Assembly: GCF_000389965.1 (NCBI RefSeq)
Contig: NC_021191.1
Coordinates: 3,907,501-3,971,500, forward strand
Length of the DNA stretch: 64,000 nt
Origin: Actinoplanes sp. N902-109
Lineage (GTDB): Bacteria; Actinomycetota; Actinomycetes; Mycobacteriales; Micromonosporaceae
Direction of reading: 5' to 3'
In this document: positions 57,949 through 64,000 of the stretch, one piece after another
How positions within the stretch are numbered: position 1 is the first letter of the stretch
Layout of the letters: each line of letters opens with the position of its first letter
The notes under the pieces: generated by a model
What the model saw: only the letters and a program-made list of their open reading frames with translations
Told to the model about the DNA's origin: nothing
The model's database searches: none
Made by a program: the position numbers and the translations under genes

Positions 57949-58287
57949 ATGGCTGCATCGATGCGCGAACCCACGTTCTGGATCCTCACGGCACTGGCCT
58001 CGGAGCCGCGGCACGGTTACGGGGTGATCCGGGAGGCCGCCGCGCTGTCCGGCGGCCGGGTCACGCTGCAGGCGGGCACGCTGTACGCCGCGCTCGACCG
58101 GCTGGCCGACGAGCAGCTGATCAAGGTCGACCGGGAGGAGATCGTCGACGGGCGGACCCGGCGCTACTACCGGCTGACGCCCGCCGGGGCGAGCGCGCTG
58201 GGAGCCGAGACCGAGCGGCTGCGGGCGAGTGCCGACGCCGCGGCGGCCCAGCTCAAGCGGTTCGGCGCCGGGCGGCCGGCATGGTGA
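57949..58287 (+). CDS. PadR-family transcriptional regulator
   Basis: This 112-residue winged-helix regulator of the short PadR subfamily (s1 type) reads FWILTALASEPRHGYGVIREA, then LQAGTLYAALDRLADEQLI, the wing DGRTRRYYRLTPAG, and a C-terminal helix for dimerisation. Such proteins often repress a membrane protein gene coupled to them. Here the next gene starts 7 bases before this stop. A palindrome in its own promoter suggests autorepression. A second in-frame ATG is at 57961, but the leaderless promoter favours 57949. Confidence 0.9.
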   Translation: MAASMREPTFWILTALASEPRHGYGVIREAAALSGGRVTLQAGTLYAALDRLADEQLIKVDREEIVDGRTRRYYRLTPAGASALGAETERLRASADAAAAQLKRFGAGRPAW

Positions 58288-59759
58288 GCGCCGACCCGCG
58301 GCTGGTCCGTTCGTACCGATGGCTGACCCGGTTCTATCCGCCCGGGCCGCGGCGCGACGAACTGCTCGGCACGCTGATCGAGGCGGCTCCGCCGGGCCGG
58401 CGCCGCCCGCGGCTGTCCGAGGTGGTCAACCTGGTCCGGCACGGCAGCAGGGCGCGGCTGGGCCGGCCGCGCAGCACCGGCGTCGTCGTGCTCGCGGTGC
58501 TGATCGCGCTGGCGGCCGGGTTCGTCGGGGCCAGTGCCACCAGCCGGGCCGGCCTCGAGGCGGTCGGGTCGCTGCCGGTAGGGGCCGAGGCGGCCGAGCT
58601 CAACGCGACCGTCTTTCCCGGGCTGCGGGTCCAGGGCGGTGGTGACGCCCGGAAGATCGTCACCCAGGGCGACGGCGAGAGCGTGGAGTACGGCTACGCG
58701 GTCTCCTGGGTCGAGCACACCGCGGCCACCCGTGACGTCGCCGGGTACACCGCGGCCGCCCGGGCCCGGCTGGCGGCGGCCGGGTGGCGGATCACCGCCA
58801 TCGACCCGCCGCTGGACGAGACCGACATGGTCGGGGCCAACCCGGCCGACCGGGCCGAGGGATTCGTCGCCGAACGCGGCTCGCTGGCCCTGCACTTCAC
58901 CGACTACCTGTATCCGGGCGCGCCCTGGTACGACGGCGACGGCAACGCGCAGTACCTCGTCTGGCACCGGCAGCCGTGGTGGCTGACCGGTCTCGCCTGG
59001 CTCGGCGGGCTGCTCGCCGCGGTGCTGGCGTGGTTGCTGACCGGGTGGATCAGCCGTCGCCTGCACTCGCCGCTCGGGGCCGGGCTGGGCGTGGCGGGTG
59101 CGGTGTGCTGCCTCGTCGGTGTGCTGCCGGCCGCTCTGCTGGCGCTGCCGGGGGACACTGCCGCGGACGAGACCGTTGCCCCGTACTGGCAGGGGTTCGT
59201 CTATCTCGGAACGGCGCCGGCCGTCCTGGCCGGCCTCGTCGCGGTGCTGATGGTCATCGTCGTTGCCGTTACCGAGCCGCCGGCGCCACTGGCGAAATCG
59301 CTTTCCTTCGTACGGCACCAGCCGCGACTGCTCACCGCGCTGATCGCCGTCGGGCTGCTCGTGGCGGGCCTGGGGACGTACCGGGTGCAGGCCCGGCACC
59401 CGGCTGCGGCGGCGTGCCAGCCGGTGGTGCCCGCCGGGGTGCTCGACCCGCCGGACGCGCAGCTGAGCTACCGGTCCCGGGTCTACATCGACCCGGCCAC
59501 CCCGGCCGCGGACCGCAACCTGATCGAGGCGGCCTTCCGGCGCGGCTTCGGCGGCGGCTACACCTTCAGCTGGTCCACGACGCCCGGCTTCACCGACGCC
59601 TTCTGCGACCACGGCCGGGTCGGTCACGACGTGGTCGGCACGCTGCCGTACTACTGGAGCATCGACCTGGCCAGCCCCGGGCTGTTCACCGGGATGGCCG
59701 ACGAGGTGCAGGGCATGCCGGGCGTCGTCGCCGTCGAGCACCTCCCGGCCGCCGCCTGA
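58281..59759 (+). CDS. PadR-coupled membrane protein, unknown function
   Basis: This 492-residue protein has an N-terminal cytoplasmic segment resembling those of PadR-linked permease-like proteins (LVRSYRWLTRFYPPGPRRDEL). Membrane spans follow near residues 73-92, 233-253, 265-290, 300-330 and 348-368, and large extracytoplasmic parts occur between the first two and at the C-terminus. No enzyme motif is visible. The gene overlaps the PadR gene by 7 bases and is almost certainly its main target. The usual theme for such pairs is a response to envelope stress, but no direct evidence is visible here. Confidence 0.75.
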   Translation: MVSADPRLVRSYRWLTRFYPPGPRRDELLGTLIEAAPPGRRRPRLSEVVNLVRHGSRARLGRPRSTGVVVLAVLIALAAGFVGASATSRAGLEAVGSLPVGAEAAELNATVFPGLRVQGGGDARKIVTQGDGESVEYGYAVSWVEHTAATRDVAGYTAAARARLAAAGWRITAIDPPLDETDMVGANPADRAEGFVAERGSLALHFTDYLYPGAPWYDGDGNAQYLVWHRQPWWLTGLAWLGGLLAAVLAWLLTGWISRRLHSPLGAGLGVAGAVCCLVGVLPAALLALPGDTAADETVAPYWQGFVYLGTAPAVLAGLVAVLMVIVVAVTEPPAPLAKSLSFVRHQPRLLTALIAVGLLVAGLGTYRVQARHPAAAACQPVVPAGVLDPPDAQLSYRSRVYIDPATPAADRNLIEAAFRRGFGGGYTFSWSTTPGFTDAFCDHGRVGHDVVGTLPYYWSIDLASPGLFTGMADEVQGMPGVVAVEHLPAAA

Positions 59760-59973
59760 CCGCGGTTCTCCCCCTCGTCCGCGTACGAACGGGGTCGTGC
59801 TTGCGCCCATCGCATCGATATAAGAAAATACTCGCGCACGTCGTTGGACCCATTGCCGTGGCGGCGGTTCTCGACTTTCCGAGGAATTGATTGACGCACC
59901 GCGTTGCGGCCGGTTGGGAACGGCGCGCGGCATCGGTGCGCCCCGTCCGTGCGCTTCGGCAAAGGTAGCCCCG

Positions 59974-60843
59974 GTGACATTTCTGCGCTATGCGGCAATG
60001 GCGTTCCGCGCCGACGCGCGCCGGCTCGCGAGCAGCACACCCAACGGCGAGCTCTCCCTCTGGGACACCACGCACCCGGACCGTCCGCAGCCGGTCGGGC
60101 GGCTGACTCAGGGCCGGGGGAAGATCGTCGCGGCGGCGTGGAGCCCGGTCGTGCCGGAGCTGCTGACCACGACGTCGTCCGACGGTACGGGCGCGCTGTG
60201 GTGGTTGCCCGACGACCGAGCGCCGTCCCGGGTCGCCGCGTGGACCGTCTCGCGGGCGCGGCCCCGGTACACGGGCTGGCTGGACGGTGGCCGCTGGGTG
60301 TTCAGCATGACGGCCGACGGCCACACCTCCGTCTGGGACCCGGACAGCGGGACCCGGGTGGGGCAGGCCGAGGTGACCGGCGGGCATCCGGTGGTGGCCG
60401 CCCACTGCCGGGGCACGGAGGTGGTCGCGGTGACCAGCAGCGGGTGGGCCCGGCCGTGGCATCCGCAGCGCGAGCCCGGTGGCTGGATCGACCTGTCGGC
60501 CGTACCGGTCAGTGCCTGTGCCTGGTCGAGCACGCTGCTGGCGGTCGGGACCGACGACGGGCGGGTCACCTGTGTCGACGCCGGGTTCGAACCGGTGTGG
60601 GACGTCCGGGTCGGCCCGGCCCGGCCGGTGGCGCTGGCCTGCTCGGACGAGGGCCGGGTGGTGGCCCTGTCAGCGGTGGGTGCGGCGGTCGCGGTCGACC
60701 CGGACGGCCGGGTCCAGTGGCGGACCGCGCCGGGCGTCGCGCCGGCCGGGTCGCTCGCGATCGCCGGTGATCTCGTGGCCGTGGGCGGGGGCCCGGTGAA
60801 ACCGGTGCTGCTGACGCTGGCGACCGGCGTGCGGATGAGCTGA
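59974..60843 (+). CDS. WD40/PQQ-like beta-propeller protein
   Basis: This 289-residue cytoplasmic-looking protein has repeated blades: GELSLWDTTHPDR, GALWWLPDD, HTSVWDPDSGTRVG, ARPWHPQREP and GRVTCVDAGFEPVWDV. The D-x-S-x-x-W-D spacing fits WD40 repeats and suggests a scaffold for protein binding. The GTG at 59974 has AAAGG 8 bases upstream. The open frame reaches back to 59887 without coding character. It has no signal peptide. Neighbours give no clue to a partner. Confidence 0.72.
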   Translation: MTFLRYAAMAFRADARRLASSTPNGELSLWDTTHPDRPQPVGRLTQGRGKIVAAAWSPVVPELLTTTSSDGTGALWWLPDDRAPSRVAAWTVSRARPRYTGWLDGGRWVFSMTADGHTSVWDPDSGTRVGQAEVTGGHPVVAAHCRGTEVVAVTSSGWARPWHPQREPGGWIDLSAVPVSACAWSSTLLAVGTDDGRVTCVDAGFEPVWDVRVGPARPVALACSDEGRVVALSAVGAAVAVDPDGRVQWRTAPGVAPAGSLAIAGDLVAVGGGPVKPVLLTLATGVRMS

Positions 60844-60847
60844 GGCC

Positions 60848-60874
60848 GGCCGGAACCGACTCCGGCCCGGTTTT
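60848..60874 (+). terminator. Rho-independent terminator after the WD40-like gene
   Basis: A 7-bp perfect stem (60848-60854 with 60861-60867) and a 6-base loop are followed by CGGTTTT. It lies between convergent genes and reads best on the plus strand. Confidence 0.65.
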
Positions 60875-60931
60875 CGCCGCTCGGCAACGGGTCACCCGCC
60901 CGGCGGCCGGTGGGCAGCAAACGCGGTGCGT

Positions 60932-61783
60932 TCAGCGCTGCTCGCCGGCGAACTGCTGGGTACCCAGGACGGTCAGCAGTCTCAGCTTGCTCTCGGCCTC
61001 GCTGCGCGGTGCGGCGGTCAGCACGAGCAGGAGCTGCGACTCGTCCTCGGTGAGCAGAACCTGGCAGTCGACCTCGATCGGGCCCGTCTGCGGGTGCAGC
61101 AGCACCTTGTGGTCGTCGAACCGGCGGGCGACCTCGTGGTCCGCCCAGAGCCGGGCGAACTCGGGGCTGCGGGCGATCAACTCACGCACCATCTCACCGG
61201 CGCGGGACGCCGCACCCAGCAGTCCGTAGGCCGCGCGCAGCGACGCGACCTGCGCGCGGCTCTGCCGCTCCCAGTCGTCGGCCGGGTAGTGGGACCGCTC
61301 CTGCTCGGGATAAACGAACCAGCGGAAGAAGCTGCTGCGCTCCATGCCCTCGAACGCGCTGGCATCCCCGAGCAGCGCCCGCGCGGGCTCGTTCTGCACC
61401 AGCGTCTCGCCCAGCGCGTTGAGGATCAGCGCCGGGGTGTCGGTCAGCCGGTCGAAGATGCGCATCAGCCCCGGGGCGACATAGTCGGAGACGGCCACCC
61501 GGTCCGGCGCGCTGTGCCCGGCCACCCGGTAGAGGTAGTCGCGTTCGTCCGCGGTGAGCCGCAGGGCGCGGGCCAGCGCGCCGAGCATCTGCGGGCTGGG
61601 CTGCGGGCCGCGACGCTGTTCCAGGCGCGTGTAGTAGTTGGCCGACATCGTGGCGAGCTGCGCCACCTCCTCGCGGCGCAGCCCGGCCGTCCGGCGCCGG
61701 GGTCCCGGGCTCAGCCCGACGTCCGAGGGCTGCAGCTCCTCGCGCCGCCGCACGAGAAAATCGGCCAGTGCTCCGCGATCCAT
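60932..61783 (-). CDS. XRE-family regulator with MmyB-like ligand-binding domain
   Basis: This 283-residue regulator has an N-terminal XRE helix-turn-helix (ALADFLVRRREELQP, then TAGLRREEVAQLATMSANYYTRLEQ, which has the RREEVA-x-LA...YYxRLEQGR pattern of the group). The C-terminal domain of about 170 residues, of MmyB/MLTR_LBD type, often binds fatty-acid-like ligands. The gene is divergent from an SDR gene, a very common arrangement for this family, in which the regulator represses the adjacent SDR. The ATG at 61783 gives the standard N-terminus. Confidence 0.9.
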   Translation of the reverse strand: MDRGALADFLVRRREELQPSDVGLSPGPRRRTAGLRREEVAQLATMSANYYTRLEQRRGPQPSPQMLGALARALRLTADERDYLYRVAGHSAPDRVAVSDYVAPGLMRIFDRLTDTPALILNALGETLVQNEPARALLGDASAFEGMERSSFFRWFVYPEQERSHYPADDWERQSRAQVASLRAAYGLLGAASRAGEMVRELIARSPEFARLWADHEVARRFDDHKVLLHPQTGPIEVDCQVLLTEDESQLLLVLTAAPRSEAESKLRLLTVLGTQQFAGEQR

Positions 61784-61884
61784 CTGTGCAGTATCGACGG
61801 TGCGGGCGAGCGGAGACAGGGATCCGCGGTCCCCCCACAGGCGGTGGCTGGAACCGGCCGCCCGGCGCACCCAGACTCGGCACC

Positions 61885-62640
61885 ATGAACATCAGCGGGA
61901 ACACCATCTTCATCCCCGGCGCGACCAGCGGCATCGGCCTGGCCCTGGCGCTGGCCCTGCAGGCCCGGGGCAACGAGGTCGTCATCGGCGGGCGCCGCAC
62001 CGAGCTGCTCGACCGGATCGTCGCCGAGCACCCCGGTGTCCACGCCTACCGCATCGACACCGCCGACCCGCAGAGCATCGCGGACGTCTCGAAGCAGGTC
62101 ATCGCCGAACACCCGGACGTCAACGTGGTGATCCCGATGGCCGGCATCATGCGCGTCGAGGACTGGACCACCCCGGCCGGATTCCTCGACGCGGCCGAAC
62201 AGATCGTCACCACCAACCTGCTCGGCCCGATCCGCCTGATCGCCGCCTTCATCGAGCACCTGCGCAGCAAGCCGGCCGCGACCATCGTCACCGTCTCGTC
62301 CGGCCTGGCGTTCGCCCCGCTGGCCATCACCGCCAGCTACAACGCCACCAAGGCCGCGATCCACATGCTCAGCGAGTCGATCCGGCTGCAGCTGGCCGGC
62401 ACGCCGGTCGAGGTGCTCGAGCTGGAGCCGCCGTCGGTGGCCACCGATCTGCTGCCCGGCCACAAGGACAACCCCACCGCGATGCCGCTCGACGAGTTCG
62501 TCGCCGAGGTGCTGGAGCTGATCGCCACCCGGCCCGAGGCGACCGAGATCCAGGTCGAGCGGGTGAAGTTCCTGCGGTACGGCGAGGCGCGGGGCGATTA
62601 CGCGCAGGTCGTCGCGGCTCTCAACCAGTACGAGGCATAG
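61885..62640 (+). CDS. Short-chain dehydrogenase (DltE-like SDR)
   Basis: This 251-residue SDR has the cofactor motif PGATSGIG, in which Pro stands where Thr is usual. The adenine-ribose loop GGRR favours NADP. MAGIM replaces NAG, the Ser is in IVTVSSGLAF, and YNATKAAI carries the catalytic Tyr/Lys. The overall character is of the DltE/COG3967 group of uncharacterised oxidoreductases. It is divergent from the XRE regulator with a 101-base gap and probably under its control. Confidence 0.87.
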   Translation: MNISGNTIFIPGATSGIGLALALALQARGNEVVIGGRRTELLDRIVAEHPGVHAYRIDTADPQSIADVSKQVIAEHPDVNVVIPMAGIMRVEDWTTPAGFLDAAEQIVTTNLLGPIRLIAAFIEHLRSKPAATIVTVSSGLAFAPLAITASYNATKAAIHMLSESIRLQLAGTPVEVLELEPPSVATDLLPGHKDNPTAMPLDEFVAEVLELIATRPEATEIQVERVKFLRYGEARGDYAQVVAALNQYEA

Positions 62641-62651
62641 GAAAAAGCAGA

Positions 62652-62672
62652 CCAGCCTCCTAGGATGGCTGG
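62652..62672 (+). terminator. Weak hairpin after the SDR gene
   Basis: CCAGCC (62652-62657) and GGCTGG (62667-62672) form a 6-bp stem with a 9-base loop, 11 bases past the stop. There is no U-tract, so termination is uncertain. Confidence 0.3.
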
Positions 62673-62749
62673 GCCATATGGCGTCCGCCACGGGCGCCGA
62701 TACGCGAGTTTCGATCGCATTTGCGGAGTTATCTGGTTACGTTGAGTGC

Positions 62750-64000
62750 GTGCCAGGTGGGCCAGGAGCTAGCACACGGCGACGCGCGGCTCTTCCCGTC
62801 GTCGTCCTGCTGATCGTGCTGTCGGGTGTGCTGGGACCGGCCACGAGTGCCGCCGCGGCCGGGAGCTACGTGCTCGCGGTGGCCGGCGGCACGGGCGCGA
62901 CGGGCAGTCCCGTGCCGGGGCCGGTGAGTGCCAGCCCCCTCGGGCAGCCCTCGGCGATCACCAGCGACCCGTCCGGCACGTCGTACCTCTTCGTGGGGAC
63001 GGGTTGCCGGGTCGTCAGGGTGACGGCGGCGGGGACGTTGTCGATCGTCGCGGGCAACGGCACGTGCGGGACGGCGGTGGCCGGGAACGCGACCTCCTCG
63101 CCGCTGTCGAGCGGGGTGAAGTCGCTGGCCGTGGACGCGAACGGCAACCTGTTCATCGGCGACACCGGGACCGCGCGGATCTACAAGGTGACCGCGGCGG
63201 GCGTTCTCTCGATCTTCGCCGGTACGGGCGGTACGGGCGCCCCGGCGAACGGTTCGGCCACGTCCTCCGCCGTGGTGCCGGACAGCATGACGATCGACAC
63301 CGCCGGCACCCTGTACGTGGGGTGGCTCAACCGCGCCTACGTCCTGAAGATCACCGCCGCCGGGGTGCTGTCGACGGTCATCGGCACCGGCACGCCCGGT
63401 GCACCGGGGCTGGGCGTCATCGTCGCGGGCCTGACCGCGATCGGCAAGCCGGCCGCTCTGGCGCTCGACGCCGCCGGCAACCTCTACGTCGGCGACATCA
63501 CGAACAACCGGGTCTACCGGATCGCCTTGGTCGGGCTGACCATCTCGTCGTTCGCGGGCAACGGCACCGTGGGCCCGCCGGTGCCGGGCAGTGCGTCGTC
63601 GCCGGTGCCGCTGCCCACCGCGATGACGGTCGACAGCGCGGGCACCCTGTTCGTCAGCGAGAGCTACAGCCACCAGATCCTGGGGTTCGTCACCACGGGC
63701 ACGGGCGCCCCGGCGCTGGTCGCGGGGACCGGTGGGACGGGTGCACCGGTGCCCGGGGTGGCCACCGGCTCCCCGCTGGGCGGCACGCTCGCGCTGGCGG
63801 CCACCGGTGCCGACACCGTGCTGGTGGCCGACACGTCGAACAACTACCTGCTGCGGCTGACGGCGCCCACGGTGCCCGATGCACCGACCGGGTTGTCGGC
63901 CGCCCCGGCGCCGTCGTCGGCGGTGCTGACGTTCTCCGCCCCGGCCAGCACCGGGGGGAGTGCGATCACCGGCTACCAGGTGACCACGAACGGCGGGCTC
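62750..64000 (+). CDS. Secreted NHL-repeat and fibronectin III protein (3' end outside the window)
   Basis: 417 codons are open from a GTG at 62750 to the window edge, with no stop. The N-terminus has a basic stretch (STRRR) and a hydrophobic core (VVVLLIVLSGVLGPATSAAA), a signal peptide. At least five NHL-type blades follow: SLAVDANGNLFIGDTGTARI, ALALDAAGNLYVGDITNNRV, MTVDSAGTLFVSESYSHQI, each followed by FAGTG or AGNGT. Near the end a fibronectin III domain begins (PDAPTGLSAAPAPSSAVLTF, GYQVTTNGG). It is probably a cell-surface or secreted binding protein. No enzyme domain is visible in the part present. The start has no strong ribosome-binding site. Confidence 0.82.
   Translation, partial: MPGGPGASTRRRAALPVVVLLIVLSGVLGPATSAAAAGSYVLAVAGGTGATGSPVPGPVSASPLGQPSAITSDPSGTSYLFVGTGCRVVRVTAAGTLSIVAGNGTCGTAVAGNATSSPLSSGVKSLAVDANGNLFIGDTGTARIYKVTAAGVLSIFAGTGGTGAPANGSATSSAVVPDSMTIDTAGTLYVGWLNRAYVLKITAAGVLSTVIGTGTPGAPGLGVIVAGLTAIGKPAALALDAAGNLYVGDITNNRVYRIALVGLTISSFAGNGTVGPPVPGSASSPVPLPTAMTVDSAGTLFVSESYSHQILGFVTTGTGAPALVAGTGGTGAPVPGVATGSPLGGTLALAATGADTVLVADTSNNYLLRLTAPTVPDAPTGLSAAPAPSSAVLTFSAPASTGGSAITGYQVTTNGGL

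Noticed and set aside
1..64000. CRISPR arrays, tRNA or rRNA genes, insertion sequences, phage genes
   Set aside because: I read both strands for regular spaced repeats, tRNA-like cloverleaf ends, transposase motifs and inverted repeats with target duplications and found none that hold up. The short tandem repeats are two-copy slippage products.

Overview
The window is very GC-rich DNA, dense in genes, with third-position G/C codons, frequent GTG starts, stop/start overlaps (ATGA, GTGA) and many secreted enzymes with long Ala-rich signal peptides. This fits a soil actinomycete, most likely of the Micromonosporaceae/Actinoplanes type. That placement is inferred from gene style, not from a marker gene. 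About 50 genes can be supported. I see no rRNA, tRNA, CRISPR array, insertion sequence or phage gene.

Layout. 0.2-2.3 kb: two carbohydrate esterases (CE7-like and CE3-like with a CBM2), the second behind a CebR-type operator. 2.5-3.8 kb: an Rrf2-type regulator and a short-chain dehydrogenase, each preceded by the same GTAAC-N7-GTTAC palindrome. 4.3-5.8 kb: polysaccharide deacetylase and glutathione peroxidase. 6.0-11.4 kb: a 1784-residue secreted GH92 alpha-mannosidase with a perfect LacI-type palindrome on its promoter. 11.5-15.3 kb: MFS exporter, snapalysin-like protease, formaldehyde dehydrogenase and a small membrane protein. 15.4-24.6 kb: two large LuxR-family (LAL) ATPase regulators, one inside a likely six-gene operon (DUF3291, LAL, two hydrolases, SDR, cupin) divergent from a TetR gene. 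25.4-33.4 kb: P450, secreted propeller protein, M36 metalloprotease, RsbQ-like hydrolase and GH43.

33.5-36.1 kb holds three genes joined by ATGA overlaps. One looks like the N2/N3 domains of a copper amine oxidase, one like its catalytic domain, and one is a DUF305 protein, a family linked to copper. They look like a copper amine oxidase split into two separately exported chains. A pyridoxal kinase gene is divergent to them. 37.2-40.9 kb: a GGDEF protein with a degenerate EAL domain, and an ArsP-type permease.

41.0-55.5 kb is the most coherent and most interesting block. It runs: oligopeptide ABC importer (binding lipoprotein, permease, a permease-ATPase fusion, second ATPase), a serine hydrolase of the beta-lactamase/S12 family set inside the transporter operon, a PucR-type regulator, an S9 peptidase fused to a second copy of the same S12 domain, an M20 peptidase, a GNAT acyltransferase, and an N-acylamino acid racemase whose catalytic residue numbering matches the Amycolatopsis enzyme. 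Together they suggest import of D-residue-containing peptides, their hydrolysis, and conversion of the freed D-amino acids to L-amino acids by N-succinylation, racemisation and desuccinylation. A bidirectional hairpin closes the block.

55.6-64.0 kb: an MFS exporter with its TetR regulator and operator; a PadR regulator with a predicted leaderless promoter, coupled to a membrane protein; a WD40-like protein; an XRE regulator divergent from an SDR; and the start of a secreted NHL-repeat/fibronectin III protein that runs off the end of the window. Two short gene relics (a VOC/glyoxalase and a flavin monooxygenase) mark decayed genes in intergenic DNA.
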